Assembly: GCA_021399435.1 (NCBI GenBank)
Contig: JAJTUP010000037.1
Coordinates: 310,001-374,000, forward strand
From: Diaporthe sp. PMI_573
Lineage: Eukaryota > Ascomycota > Sordariomycetes > Diaporthales > Diaporthaceae
Length of the DNA stretch: 64,000 nt
Direction: 5' to 3'
Part shown: piece after piece, positions 22,039 to 33,748 of the stretch
How positions within the stretch are numbered: the stretch's first letter is position 1
Layout: the number at the start of each line of letters is the position of its first letter
Position numbers and translations under genes: made by a program
The notes under the pieces: model-generated
Databases searched by the model: none
What the model saw: the letters and a program-made list of their open reading frames with translations, nothing else
Told to the model about the DNA's origin: nothing

Positions 22039-23930
22039 GAAACCGACGAGAAGGCGATACACAACCGGGCAGCATATGGTTCGCACACTGGGGGGAATGT
22101 CTCACGGTTGGCTCTGACAACAATCAGTGAGGGGGTTGTCTGCCAATTTTGCACAAAGGATCGAGTTCGAGGAACGGCGACCTGGAACCACGTGTTGAGC
22201 ACTGTGGAGGATACAGCAGCACAAAATGCCCAGACGATGACAATCCGTGCATTCCTTGTTCGACTGGTAACATCCTGTCAACGGCTATGGCGGCTGGAGG
22301 TCTCGAGCGGATTGCCCGCCAACGAGAAGGATTCAGCACCCTAAAATGCCTACCACCGACTAAGATCTCTACCGATCAGGTCATCTGCACCATCGATTGG
22401 CATAGCTCCGACTGAGAGGGGGGCTTGCGATGTTGATTGCAGAGTTGGCTGAGGACATTTTCTTAAAACATTGACAAGGAGAACAGCAACAGAAGCTGTC
22501 GACGAGGAGATCGGCAGGTTTTACGGGTCACGATATCACGATAGGAGCATTAGTAATTGTTTACATTCTTCTGAGACAACAAGCATTACCCAGAATTTAC
22601 CATTGAGCAATGCCAAGCTGCGATGCACTGTCCTCGCGGGTGGGGGAAAACTGCCTAAAAGCACTTTGTGATCCACCACGCACCCGAGAGGTTGGTGCGA
22701 GCCGAACATGCGCCATTCAAGCGTCGAGGCAGAAGCTCCATGTCCAACTGGTAGAAGCAAGATAATGTTGTGCGTCCAAGACGTGTCGTTATTTTAGCTT
22801 TGCCGTGGCGGCGTGGCCAAGCTCTGGGGTGAAGCTTGACCGGCACCCGCGGGGCAGTCGTTGCACAGGAATGACGGCAACAAGCTTTGAGAGATGAGAC
22901 CAGCAGTGACCCGGAGCATTGGGTGCTGCTACTACATCATAGGCCTGAGAGATCTCCACATGACGTCTTATCTGTGTCACACTCATATGGGCGCAGTAGA
23001 GGTGGCTATCCTCAAGTGCTGCGGATGTCAGTCATCTCATGTCTGTCTTGGCCTCAAGACACTTTGTTTTGAGGCCCAATGCTGATTCCGTCCTCGTGGA
23101 TCTAAGGTCTTTTTCGGGCAAGAGGCGTGGAATTGGGCGTGACTGAGATCTCCTCTTCGCAGATGCGAGGCACTCGCGGGATGACGCATGAGACCAGAAA
23201 TATCTCCAAGACCATCCGCGCCCTTGGCCAGCCGTTCGTCAGCCAGCGAGTGTCACCCTCAGCTGCACCCTCTGAATTAATAGAAACAGAGGACGTCGCG
23301 CGCATTCAAGCTTTGCAACTGACGCGATCAAGGCAGCACCAGGCCAGGTCAACATACCACAGCACCCAAGGTCGTGGCGCAATGTTACAATAGAAGGCAG
23401 GAGGGCGCAAAGGGGGGCGCGTCCAATGTCACTGGGTGGCCGGAGAGACCACCGCCTTCGGCCTTCGGCAAGACAGGCACGGCAGGGCAGACAGGAAGCA
23501 TTCCGTGAATGTGCATTCCCGCGGCTTGGCCTGCCCTGGCGATCCGGCCATCAATAGACCGAAGACCCACGACCCATGTGGTTTCTCCCAGCAGAGTGGT
23601 CCATCCCCCAGAGTTCTCCGCACCGCTAGGCAGACTAGCCACGCCGCCGCCTGCTTGTCTGGGGGAGACCGACGTCAACCATGGGGGAGCCCCACTGCCA
23701 TTCCAATTTCCGATCTCCACCGCCACGGACTTTCACCCTCCTTAGCCAGCAATATTCCGCCCAATTGACTGACGCGTGACCATGTACAAAGTCCATTCTC
23801 GGGACAGAGTGCCACGACGGGTCAGGTATATCTGCACAATGGAGGCTCTTCGGGATACGTGCGACTGGCCCTGCCTCTCCCTTGGAGACGGCGAAGGTGC
23901 CTGGGCAGAGACTCTCCTCCAGTCGTCAAG
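22039..23930. other. Intergenic stretch before the rhamnogalacturonan lyase
   Basis: About 1.9 kb with no supported gene: only short mutually overlapping frames. It must contain the pectin-lyase promoter; no clear TATA box near the start. Confidence 0.5.
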
Positions 23931-26077
23931 ATGCATTTCCAATGGCTGCTTAGGCGAGGCGTCCTGCCTCTCCTCTCGCTCGCAGCAACTGTCCAAGGTA
24001 CCCTGGTTGCGAACCAGACCGACGCGTACCTGCTCATCGCCAACGACAGACTGACTGCCGCCGTCAACAAAACAACCGGCGCCATCAACTACCTCTATCT
24101 GGACTCTCAGAATCTGCTCGGCACAGGCGCTCAGTCCGTCGTCACGCCTGGCGGCTCCACGGGGAATGGCGCCAGCGGCATTGGACCATACCTGGATTGT
24201 TACTGCACACCCAGTGGGTTCTATACACCGGGGTCTCAGAATGCCAACTACACCCTGTACTCCGGCGTGGACTCCTTAAACGTCTCCTATGGAGGAATCT
24301 CCATGAGCCAGGTCTATGCTCCGACCGGCCAAGTGCTTGAGCAGTACTGGTTCCTCCGAGACGGCGAGACTGGCCTGCACATGTTCAGCCGCTTCGCCTA
24401 CCACAACAAGACGAAGCCTTCGTCGGGCGTCTTCCAAGAATTCCGGACCCTCTTCAGGCCCAACACGCCGCTCTGGACTGAGCTGGTCACAGACTCGGAC
24501 TTCCACGGGCCCTCCCCCGTTCCAAATCCTGCAGCGGGCAACTCGTCGTTGGCATATACCGTGCAGGATGCGACCTGGTACCTCGGCAACAGGACTGCGG
24601 ATCCATATGTCGAGGCTGTTTCTGACTACTTCACCAAGTACACGTTCTCGACCACGTGGAGGGACCAGAAGGTCCACGGTATGTTCGCAGACGGCAAGCA
24701 CAGCAAGGATGGATCCACTTTCGGTTCATGGTTTGTGATGAACACCAAGGATACCTATTTCGGAGGCCCAACCTGGTCGGATCTCGTGGTGGATGGCATT
24801 GTTTACAATTATCTTGTCTCAAACCACCACGGCAACCAGGCCCCCAACATCGTGGACGGGTTTGACCGGACCTTCGGCCCGTCGTACTACTTCTTCAATA
24901 AGGGCGAGCCGGGAAGTGAGCTGCAGGATCTGTACAGCGAGGCTCTCGAGCTGGCCACCCCGGAGTGGAACGCACAGTTCTACGACGACATTGCGCATCT
25001 TGTGCCCAACTACGTGCCCACTTCTGGCCGTGGCTCTTGGAAAGCTACCGTTGAGATTCCCGAGGGCGGCGAGGACGCTATTGCCATCCTGTCGGTCCCG
25101 GGCTTCGACTTCCAGGACAATAGCAACGACACCGACGCGTACCAGTATTGGGCTGACATCGATGGCGAAACGGGCGAGATCCAGATCGATCGTATCAAGG
25201 CTGGCACGTACAGGCTCTCCGTGTACGCGAGCGGAATCTTTGGCGACTATGTCCAGGAAGGCATCGTGGTGGAGGCCGGGGAGACGACAGACAGTGGTGT
25301 CATCAGTTGGGAGGCCGAGTCGGCCGGAAGGGAACTCTGGAGAATAGGCACGCCAGACAAGACCGGCGGCGAGTGGCTCCACGGCGACCACCCCGACCCA
25401 GATCATCCGCTCCACCCACCGGAGTATCGCATCTACTGGGGCGCGTACGACTACCTCGACGACTTTCCCAACGGCGTGAACTTCCACGTGGGCACTTCCG
25501 ACGAAGCCAAGGACCTGAACTACGTCCACTGGTCCGTCTTTGGCGGATATGCCAACTTTTTGCGCCCGACGCAAGTCGAGGGCGACGGGAACATCAACAA
25601 CTGGACCGTGACCTTTGACGTGGACGACCAGGACCTGGCGGGGACGACGGAGGCCCTCTTCACCATCCAGCTCGCCGGCGCCAAGTCGGCTTCCGGAAAC
25701 ACGGACGTGTTCAATGCTTCGCAGCCGTACGCCAATATCCCCTACAACGTAGTGATGAATGGCCATGAGCTGGAGACCTGGACCATCCCGTGAGTACCTA
25801 TTCTTGGAGCATTGCACGATTTTCTGATCGTGACTGTTTGCTAACATTACATAACTTCAGATACTACCACTCCTCGTCGTGCGCGGTTCGCAGTGGAGTT
25901 ACTTGCTACCACGTTTCCAACAAGTGGACCTTTCCTACAAGCTATTTGCATGCAGGCAAGAACACCACGAACGAGATCATTCTTAGCCTGCCTTTCAATG
26001 CTACGGACTATGAGAGCGCACTGTTGCCGAGGAGCATTTATGTACAGTACGACGCTCTGAGGCTGGAGGTCAAGTAG
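23931..26077 (+). CDS. Rhamnogalacturonan endolyase, PL4 family (rglB-like)
   Basis: Exons 23931-25789 and 25861-26077, 71-nt intron (gtgagt...cttcag), phase 2; 691 aa. Signal peptide MHFQWLLRRGVLPLLSLAATVQG, then IANDRLTAAVNKTTGAI and GIGPYLDCYCTPSGFY, which I associate with Aspergillus RglB-type rhamnogalacturonate lyases. Domains by family knowledge: a PL4 beta-sandwich catalytic part (to about residue 370), a fibronectin III-like middle, and a C-terminal CBM-like lyase domain ending in VQYDALRLEVK after the intron. It cleaves the rhamnogalacturonan I backbone of pectin by beta-elimination outside the cell. Many Asn-glycosylation sequons. GC-rich third positions show strong expression bias. 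Upstream GTG at 23859 is in frame, but only ATG 23931 gives a clean signal peptide. Confidence 0.93.
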
Positions 26078-26142
26078 CTTTGGGAGTATGGGGTTTGTAT
26101 ATAGACCACAACGGAGGATGTACATGCAATAGACCAAATTGA

Positions 26143-27282
26143 TCATGACACATTGTCCATGACGCCAGGATGGATGATCACAAGTTTCGCCGCCAACTCC
26201 GTCCACAGCTGCTGCCCAACCTTATGGCCCTCTGGACCTGTGACGAAGGCGGATGGTCTAGGACACGCGTCAGTCTTTGGCTAATCGGTTAGACAGTATC
26301 CTGCACTCACGTCCCAACTTTGCAGTCATCGAGATACTGGCCGTGTTTCTCCTTGCCGCCCTCTGCAGCGTTGACGAGGATCCGCCCTCCCTCCTCCGGG
26401 GTCCTGGCCATGAGAGTTGCCAGGCATACATAGTAGATGTGGAACAGCCAGGTGGCGTCCCTCATGATCTCCGTCCTCACGAAGCCGGGGTTGAGAATGG
26501 AGACTGTTATGCGGCCTGGCTTGGACGATTTGGTGATCTGGCCGGCCAGCTCTCGGACGAGGAGCAGCTCCATCAGCTTGGACACGTTGTACCTGCTTTT
26601 TGTCAGAACCTGGCCCCACGACCGGTGGCCACGAAAGAGGGAGGAGAGCCACACACCTGTCTGGCATCCTCGCCGTCTTCTCGGCCGCCAGGGCACGAAA
26701 GATATGCTCACTCTTTCTTTCCGGAAAGTCCGTCATCAAGTGGACAAAGCTCCCCGTAAAAGTCAAGACAACCTCCTTGTCATACTTGACGCTCGTCGCC
26801 CTCAGCTTGGGAAGCAACAGAACCCCCAGCAGCAGCGTGCTGACGACATTGACCGTGATAGTCACCTCGTCCCCCTCGGCCAGGGTGAACCCGCTCTTAT
26901 ACACATACATGCCCGCGTTGCAGACAACCGCGTCCAGCCTCTCCAGCTCGGCCTCTGCCCGCGCGGCAAAGGCCCTTACGCTCGCGTGCAACGCGAGGTC
27001 GAGCGCCCACACCTGCACCACGTCGCCGAGGTCGGAGCGCTGGGGAAAGGAGGACCGGATCGAGGCTGCTGCGGCCTCGCCCTTGGTGGTGCTGCGGACC
27101 GCGAGGATGACGCGCGCGGCGTCCAGGCGCACGAGGTGGCGGGCTGCTTCTAGTCCCATGCCTGTGTTGGAGCCGGTTATTATTATCGTCTGGCCGGTGA
27201 AGGACTTGGTTGGGGTCGGGAGGGTGGTGACGAGTTGGGATTTGAGGTATTGCTTGATTCTTGGCCAGGTTACTTCAGCCAT
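26143..27282 (-). CDS. Short-chain dehydrogenase, retinol-dehydrogenase-like
   Basis: Three exons: 27282-26657, 26592-26311 and 26257-26143; introns of 64 and 53 nt (gtgtgt...aagcag; gtgagt...cctag); 340 aa. TGSNTGMG at residues 36-43, CNAG in VVCNAGMY, and the YxxxK pair Tyr210/Lys214 (YNVSK) exactly at the first splice junction, which supports the model. The N-terminal extension of about 30 residues before the Rossmann fold and the segment NPGFVRTEIM fit the RDH/WW-oxidoreductase-like SDRs that fungi use on secondary metabolites or lipids. NAD(P)H-dependent; substrate unknown. Its stop is only 65 bp from the stop of the lyase gene, and its start is 534 bp from that of the divergent bZIP gene. 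TATA box 129 nt upstream. Confidence 0.9.
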
Positions 27283-27816
27283 GATGGAGTATTGGAAAGG
27301 TGTTTTATTATTGTTGGAGTTCCAGAACCACGTTGTTCGTTAACGTGCATATCCCGTTGCGAACTCGTACATGGTCGACATGGTCAACTCGTGGGGTATC
27401 GGTATTGCTCTTATATATCCCTTGGTGAGTCGGCAACATGTATTAGACCGTCGGCACATCTTCATGTAGGTTGATCTCCTTGAAGCCTTAGACCTCTCAT
27501 ACATCCTGGTGCAAGCCCATTGCATGTGGACCTTCGGTAGCCCTCCCGAGCAGTAACCCTGGCAGCCCTGATTACCATATTAGGGGTGTGCCCATCGTCC
27601 TGATTGGCGTGTTTTCTCATCTGACATCCAGCCAAGCCAGATCTGTGTTAGTGCTGTAAGCAGGTTGCATGTACGCTAGTCCGAAGGAAGCGGAAGGATT
27701 GCGACAGCCGGGCCAGGACACGGGCTGGTGCGACGAGAATAAAGACATCAACCCATCCGGTGTAAGCAGGCTGCAGGTCTCCTACATCATCTTCATCCTC
27801 GGACTCGCTGCTCAAG
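27283..27816. other. Bidirectional promoter of SDR and bZIP/DUF3425 genes
   Basis: A 534-bp region between two divergent start codons. It holds the TATA box of the SDR at 27411-27417 and no gene. Shared control by the bZIP product is possible but not shown. Confidence 0.5.
27411..27417 (-). promoter_or_regulatory. TATA box of the SDR gene at 27282
   Basis: Minus strand TATATAA, 129 nt upstream of the SDR start codon. Confidence 0.55.
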
Positions 27817-28770
27817 ATGGCGGATATCCGCAAAGGCGACACGGCGTTATCACTGGCACCAATGAGCCAGCTGCGGGATGCAAGATGCCCCGAGGACGAC
27901 TGGACTGGCCTCCGAGACGGAGCTGAAAGGAGGAAGAGACAGAACCGGCTTAACGTCAGAGCCCATCGCAGACGGAAAGCCACCGAGTTGCACAACGCAC
28001 CCAATAAGTCTGAGGGCATTGTCCCCCACGCGTCGACGGGACAGGCCGACGTTCGCCGGAGTAAAGAACAAAGCCCGTATTCCGCTTCCGTGATGATCAC
28101 CACATCAGCAGCCGCGTCAGGATTCCCTCTCCCTACGGTGTACAACGCGGACAAAAACTCTGTCTCGCCAGTCTTTTCCTTCCCTTTATCGCGAGATCAT
28201 CTCATCACCATCATCGAGCTCAACGTCTACCGCGCCTCCCTGACCAACATATACATCCTCGGGGCATACAGCCTCCTCTGTAACCAGGCCTGCGGCTATG
28301 CCGTGAACAACTCCGAACCCCCGCTGTTCCCATGGACAGGCTACCAGCCCTCTGGTAGAATCCCGGACTCCCTCAGGCCGACACCGCTCCAGCGCAGCAC
28401 CCCGCACGAGGTGTGGATAGATTTACTCCCATCCCCCAGGATGCGGGACAACGCCATTGTCGCGGTTGCGGAGGGCAGGCTACGCAACGAGGACTTGTGT
28501 GCGGATATCCTCAGAGGCATCTGCGGGGAGGGTAAGAGTCGGGAACGCACTGCTCGGGGTGTGGATGGCCCCAGCGGCGATGGTGAAGATAGGGACGAGG
28601 CGCGGCTGATTGTTTGGAATACCCCTTGGGATCCGACTGGTTGGGAGGTCACGGAGGGGTTCTTGAGGAAGTGGGGGTTCCTGCTTCGCGGTGATGGTGA
28701 GGACGATATGTTGAGGGCGACGAATCGGTGGCGGGCTCTGAGGGGGGAGGATCCTATAGTCTGGGAGTGA
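27817..28770 (+). CDS. bZIP-type transcription regulator with DUF3425
   Basis: One exon, 317 aa. Residues 27-54 (DDWTGLRDGAERRKRQNRLN then VRAHRRRK) match the DDWTG..ERRRxQNRLNQRAYRRR basic region of fungal bZIP-like DUF3425 proteins, with Asn43 and Arg51 as the likely DNA contacts; no leucine heptads follow, as usual for this group. From about residue 128 the sequence matches the DUF3425 block: LITIIELNVYRASLTNIYIL, HEVWIDLLPSPRMRDNAI and the C-terminal WDPTGWEVTEGFLRKWGFLL. Nuclear, DNA binding predicted. Divergently placed to the SDR (534 bp), which may be a target. A GEDRDE-rich acidic linker (about residues 240-262) separates two parts of the C-terminal half. Confidence 0.85.
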   Translation: MADIRKGDTALSLAPMSQLRDARCPEDDWTGLRDGAERRKRQNRLNVRAHRRRKATELHNAPNKSEGIVPHASTGQADVRRSKEQSPYSASVMITTSAAASGFPLPTVYNADKNSVSPVFSFPLSRDHLITIIELNVYRASLTNIYILGAYSLLCNQACGYAVNNSEPPLFPWTGYQPSGRIPDSLRPTPLQRSTPHEVWIDLLPSPRMRDNAIVAVAEGRLRNEDLCADILRGICGEGKSRERTARGVDGPSGDGEDRDEARLIVWNTPWDPTGWEVTEGFLRKWGFLLRGDGEDDMLRATNRWRALRGEDPIVWE

Positions 28771-28923
28771 TTGACCCGGGCATTAAGGTTGTGGGTATTT
28801 CAGTAAACTATCGAATTCTTTACCGAACCCAAATAAATGAAAATGCATAATCACGGCCAGAGACTTAATTAAGTTATAACGTCTGAAGAGCCGCAGAACC
28901 TGTCTGATACCACCTCGCCATAA

Positions 28924-29245
28924 TTATGTCAAGGACTCGGGCGGCAATATGTTGATTTGAAGCACTTCGATCACCATAACAACGCCCTGAAATCAAGATG
29001 GACCTCAAGTTGACATATGAATTGCTCCGTGAGCCATCACTCCCATAAAGAATACTCACAGCGTCATGATTGGCGTGGATCCGCATTCGAACTATTGCGA
29101 GTAAACTTAGCAACACGCCAACAACGGCTTTCCACCTGACTATTCTGACAGCCTTCGTGGTACCGTGGGAGTGAGATCTGACTAGCTCTGCTTGGTTGAC
29201 AAGAAGCTGTCCACGGAAGCCAGTGGTAAACTGTGTCTGCGCCAT
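28924..29245 (-). CDS. Possible small two-exon membrane peptide
   Basis: A model of two exons, 29245-29060 and 28986-28924, intron 73 nt (gtgagt...atttcag), gives 82 aa. The first exon encodes MAQTQFTTGFRGQLLV, then a basic stretch and a hydrophobic segment (WKAVVGVLLSLLAIV); the second is short (GVVMVIEVLQINILPPESLT). Both splice signals are consensus and phase fits. I know no family with confidence. It may be a remnant of a longer membrane protein, or chance. Confidence 0.3.
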
Positions 29246-32200
29246 GGTGACCATCTCTCAGAGATAGAGTCCACTATAGGCCACCGCTCAACGGTGGCAG
29301 ACCTCAGAGAAGATCGGAGCAGCGCTGCTATCGTGTACTTTCAGATGCCTCAAGACACCGGCTCATTAAAGAAAAAGAAAAAGGCCACCACCTGGTCCTA
29401 AAAGAGTACTAGGAATCCTGTTTGCAGACAGTTTGCTCGGAAGTTGCCCTGGCGGACAGGATGTCATTGTTGAAAGCAGGAGTCGAAAGAAAACAGCTAC
29501 CTAGGCATTGTCTGGAAGTATTGAACCTCGACGCTTTCGTCAATGATCCGGAATCAGAGACTGAGCAGCCCGCCCTTGAAAGCCATTCTGCAGCTTTCTT
29601 GGAAGCATGTGACAACTTTGGGTCCATTCGAGATGTCTTCAGCATCGGTCATGCTTCAAGGGAAGAGAGACGCCACCAGATATGAAGGTCCAGATCGCAT
29701 ACGTACGTGGCCCATCAGTTGTTCTAGCGTTGAAAGAGAATAAAATGGACGGTAGAATACTGGAGAAGTTCACCTTACACCCGCTCCAGTTGTGAAAGTT
29801 ATAAGACAGGCTGTTGGCAATGGTGACGAGTTCGATAAACTGGACGAACCGCCACCTCCCCCCCCCCCCAAAGCATCCCTAAGTGTGGTCCAGTGAACCA
29901 CTGCCAAATTTGGCAACGTAATCAAGGTTGCAAATAAAATTATGCCCAAGGGAAAATGTTAAACCATTGACATGCTCTTCCGGGGTGGGGGTTGCTGCTT
30001 GGGACTGCCCAGAACATTGCACTTGCTCCGATGTTCCACGAGAAAGGAGTTCTGGGAAACCTTGGGTGGCTTATGCAGCCTCGTGACTTGCGTTCCACTG
30101 AAACTTGACCCTGAGGGAAGTCATGCCCAGCTGTGTCTTTCCACAGCCAGACCTATGTTGGCGCAGGCGCGCCACTGAGCTCGGAGCTCATTTAACCTTG
30201 ATCACCAATCATCGGCAGCTGATCGGTCTTGACAAAGCCATGGCGGGGCTATCTGCGCTCTGTTTTGGGTTATAGTCAAGTGGTCCGGAAGACATTGGTG
30301 CGAGTAGCTTCAGCTTGTGCTTGTGGTTCTTGGTATTATCCCCGGAACTGCGCAGAGTACGATCTTGCACTGTTTCCTCGTTCCCAAGGCTCGACCCTGT
30401 CTAGGCTACAAGAAAAGGCAAGACCGAGCTAGAGATGGCGATCGAAGCGTAATCCTTCGGTCGTGATCTGGGCTTGCACCGCCCGGTCTCAGCATTTTGG
30501 GGGGATTAACCGAGTCAGGTCTCGCCAATAAAGTCTGGTCTATTCCACGTCTCAGGCAGCCACAACAAAACAACTTGGCCACTTGAAAGAGATAAGAAGC
30601 TCATAGATGCCATCACGCTAGCCCAAGGCGGCGTGACGGATCCCAGTGAGTCACGAAACGAAGACCTGTGGCGGCATCGGTGCTGTTCCTGAAGTCGTCC
30701 TCTGCGCGCAGATATCCGAAGTGCTTTGTGCGCAGGGGTGGGAGAGATTGACCTCGCACGAGTGACGAGTGAACGCCAGCTGGAAAGGAATCCAGGAACC
30801 TTGGCTTCGCGGAATGATCGGTAGACCCCCGGCTGAGCCAAGTTACACCAGCGCCAACGCCTCCTTGGACGGGTTCAAGCAGTCGGTAGCGAGGTGGCCT
30901 GGATGTCCCGGCCGACGTTATCGCAAAATTGGCGCCGCCAACCATTTGTTCACTCTGAAAAAGCAAAGGGAGTGCTGAAGTGCTACGAGGCCAAGCGGGC
31001 CAGAATTGCGCGCATGCAGGAACCAAGGAGGCAGATAAGCTTTTTGGACCAGTCATCAGCCACCACCCTGCACCACTTCGCTCCTTCCCAGCTCGAGAAA
31101 CCATCCAGCGTTGATAACCTGCCGTCAGTAATTTCGCCGATGCGACGGCGTCTTTGTCGCATTCAGCCGCAACCTCAACCGCGCCAAGCATCAATTTGCA
31201 CCACCAATGGTTCATCATCTGCAGCGAGAGGGCTAGCGACGCGCTGTTTTTGTTTGCTCTCCCAGCGAGCCACGACGCGCGCCGCTCAAGACGGCTGAGC
31301 TCTGTGGCGCACGACTTCGGCCAATATCTCTCGTTCCTGGTCACCAGTTTGAGCAGAAAAACACCGGGGGTTCCCCCCTGGGCTGGTAGCGTGTGGCGCA
31401 CGGCGTCTGGGCTGCATGCAGCTTATCGGGTTGAACACGAAGGCATCCTTTGGCTGTTTGTGAAACAGTTGCGCGACAGCGTGACAGCTGCAGGTCCTGC
31501 AGAGGGGCTGTCCACGGTACTTGACTGCCTGCAGCGTGATTCGGTGGCACCGGCAGCTCTTCCCAGCAGGCTTAGCAGGTACAGCGTGGGACGAACACGC
31601 CTCGTATCTGTCCTCCCTCTTCCCGTCTTCATGATGGCTGCACGCTCTAACCACTCACGCTATGACGGCATGCAGAAACCGCCACTGCGGCGAGAGCTTG
31701 ACCCTTCACCTTGAAGGTCTGGGAGACTCCCGGGAACCCCCACGGCCCCCCTCCCCCTGGCCCGCAAGCTGCCATCCCAACTCGATCCGAACCAAAGAAA
31801 CCCCTTTCGTCAAGCCACCAAATCTGAGCTTGGCCTGCTTGGTACCCATAAAGGCCCTTTCGACCAAGCCTTTGCCAACTGCTGGGATCTTCCAGGCTTG
31901 ATTCCAGCCTCAAACAGAGCCGGCCGGCCTTCCCGAGCCTTGGCGTTTCTGGAATTTTTTACCGACTTTCATCAGCTTTCGCCTGCCTTCAGAACTTTAA
32001 CCCGCCAATTTCGGGCCCGGTCCAGATAGCACACCATCTGGTGGGCCCAAGGACCAACTGGGAGACCTCTCCCAGCCAGCCGGCCCACAGAAGTACTGCA
32101 ACGTTGGTCCATGACGAAACCTGGGACGATAAGAAGTGGTGATCCGGCCCCACTGTTTCTATTTCGAGACGCTCTCGGTTGGCCAGAGGCCAGATCGTAT

Positions 32201-33319
32201 CCATCGGCACCGTGCGGGTCTTTTCTCGCTCACAGCAAGCACGATGAAATGCTCTTCCAAGCTTTGTCGCCCCTCTCCCCCATCACCCATCTTTTTGCCC
32301 ATCACTCGCTCATCAGTGGGGGATGACAATTCTTGCACCGCTTACTGCCCCACGATCTCGCAGCACCGACCCAGCCGTCGATGCCCAGCCTGCGGCTCGT
32401 AGCCGCCGTCTTGGGACACGCCTATTCCCACAGTGGCCAACGCCCAGCGGCGGCCGGGGCATTGGCACATTTGGCATGAGCTTGACGACGTATCGATCCC
32501 GCCAAGCTAGGCCCGAAATGACGGGGCGGTGCTGGGCCGTGGTCTGTGGACTGTCAGGACTGCGAATGTCGTGGACACGAAAAGTCCTGAATAAGGTTGC
32601 GCCCCCACTCCCCTGTCTCAGTCCCACAGAACAGGCTTGCCCTGGCGAAATACCCGAGCCGACTTGGATCACCAAGATCTGCCGCGGGATCAGAAAGCGC
32701 TGGATACTGGAGCTACCCCCGAAGATCCTATGTGGCAGACTCGCCCACCCGCCTGACCCGGCCTATCCCACCGGTGCCAGCGGCCCTCGGTCACCGCTTG
32801 CGCGTACCACGCTATGCCCATGTGGTGGCAGGCCACAAATGCAAGTCGCGCAACGATCGTACTAGTAGGAGAGGAGCGGCATGACAAGGGTTCGTTTTCA
32901 CGAGAAGGCGGTGGCCAATTGCCCTCTTATCTCTCGGGTTACCTGCAGGATGTGTGACTCGGGCAACCCATCAGAGCCTGCCTCCACCAGACTTCTCTAT
33001 CCCGCACGCGTGTGCTTATTGTGGTACACACACACGAAGTACCGTCCGGGCGAAGCCCCCCTATCAGGGATCAACGGGACCGAGGCAGAGGTTTCCAAAT
33101 GCAATAGAGTCCACAGTGAAAGTCCAGAAGTATCGATTGAATGTGGAAATCGAGCCTCCTTTTGCTTCAGCCGCTCTGGCTGGCCCGGCCGGGGGACACA
33201 GTCCCACCATGATGGGCCCCGCCACCGCGAACATGCTAGCAATGGCCAACGCACTGGCATGCAATTCCTGGCTGTTGCTAACATCTCCACCCTGCTCCCT
33301 CGGGGACCGAGTGGTAGCA

Positions 33320-33336
33320 AGCATGTTCAACATGCT
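33320..33336. repeat. 17-bp palindrome AGCATGTT-c-AACATGCT
   Basis: Two perfect 8-bp arms around one central base, 413 bp before the glucan synthase ATG. The half-site AACATGCT occurs again at 33232-33239. It could be a dimer-binding site. Confidence 0.6.
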
Positions 33337-33472
33337 CAGCATTTCCCCGTCACCATGCATCATGAATAGTATGGCTATGACCTCGTATCCCCTTGGCTGT
33401 GGACCTGCCCTGCCTGACCCACGAGGGCGGGTTCGGGAATCGTGCGAGCCAGCAGGTTTTTCCTTTTGACTT

Positions 33473-33496
33473 TTGACCATCTTCAGCGATGGTCAA
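33473..33496. promoter_or_regulatory. Inverted repeat TTGACCATC-6-GATGGTCAA
   Basis: Perfect 9-bp arms (33473-33481 and 33488-33496) around TTCAGC, about 250 bp upstream of the glucan synthase ATG. In RNA it would form a 9-bp hairpin; in DNA it is a candidate operator for a dimeric regulator. Confidence 0.5.
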
Positions 33497-33748
33497 GTTT
33501 CTCGATCGTTTCTTTCCCGTACTCATTCTCTCGCTTTGTTCTGCTGCTTTGTCATATCTGAGGTGGCTTAGGTAGTTGTCTTCCTGTCTGTCCGTTCTGT
33601 CTGTCGATTCGACCTTGTCACTCGCTCGTGTTGCCAGACCCTCGCTTTCCTCCAGTTTTCTTATCTTGTTTCGCAGACCCGACAGAGATAAACGTCAACA
33701 CAACCAGAATTTCATGCGGGCTACGACGTGCGCTGAGGGACCCGCAAG

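Larger units (their letters stand above)
29246..33748. other. Gene-poor 4.5 kb upstream of the glucan synthase
   Basis: Frames of up to 262 codons exist on both strands between 29400 and 33480 but they overlap one another, have no recognisable domain and no consistent splice structure. The stretch includes a run of twelve C at 29858-29869, two clean palindromes (33320-33336 and 33473-33496) and a CT-rich leader from about 33500. I read it as a large regulatory region and 5' UTR of the alpha-1,3-glucan synthase; a non-coding RNA gene cannot be excluded. Confidence 0.45.

Noticed and set aside
24819..25847. 342-codon minus-strand frame antisense to the rhamnogalacturonan lyase
   Set aside because: It lies within the coding exon of a well-supported PL4 gene with GC-rich third positions, which makes long antisense frames by chance. 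No domain, no start context.
29422..29685. Plus-strand frame of about 87 codons (MSLLKAGVERKQLPRHCLEV...)
   Set aside because: Somewhat protein-like in composition, but no domain, no supporting promoter and no splice partner. Not strong enough to list as a gene.
29858..29869. Run of twelve C
   Set aside because: Simple homopolymer, of no evident function; may even be a sequencing artefact.
30613..31401. 262-codon minus-strand frame upstream of the glucan synthase
   Set aside because: No domain, overlapping frames on the other strand, Trp/Arg/Pro-rich by GC composition, no splice structure.
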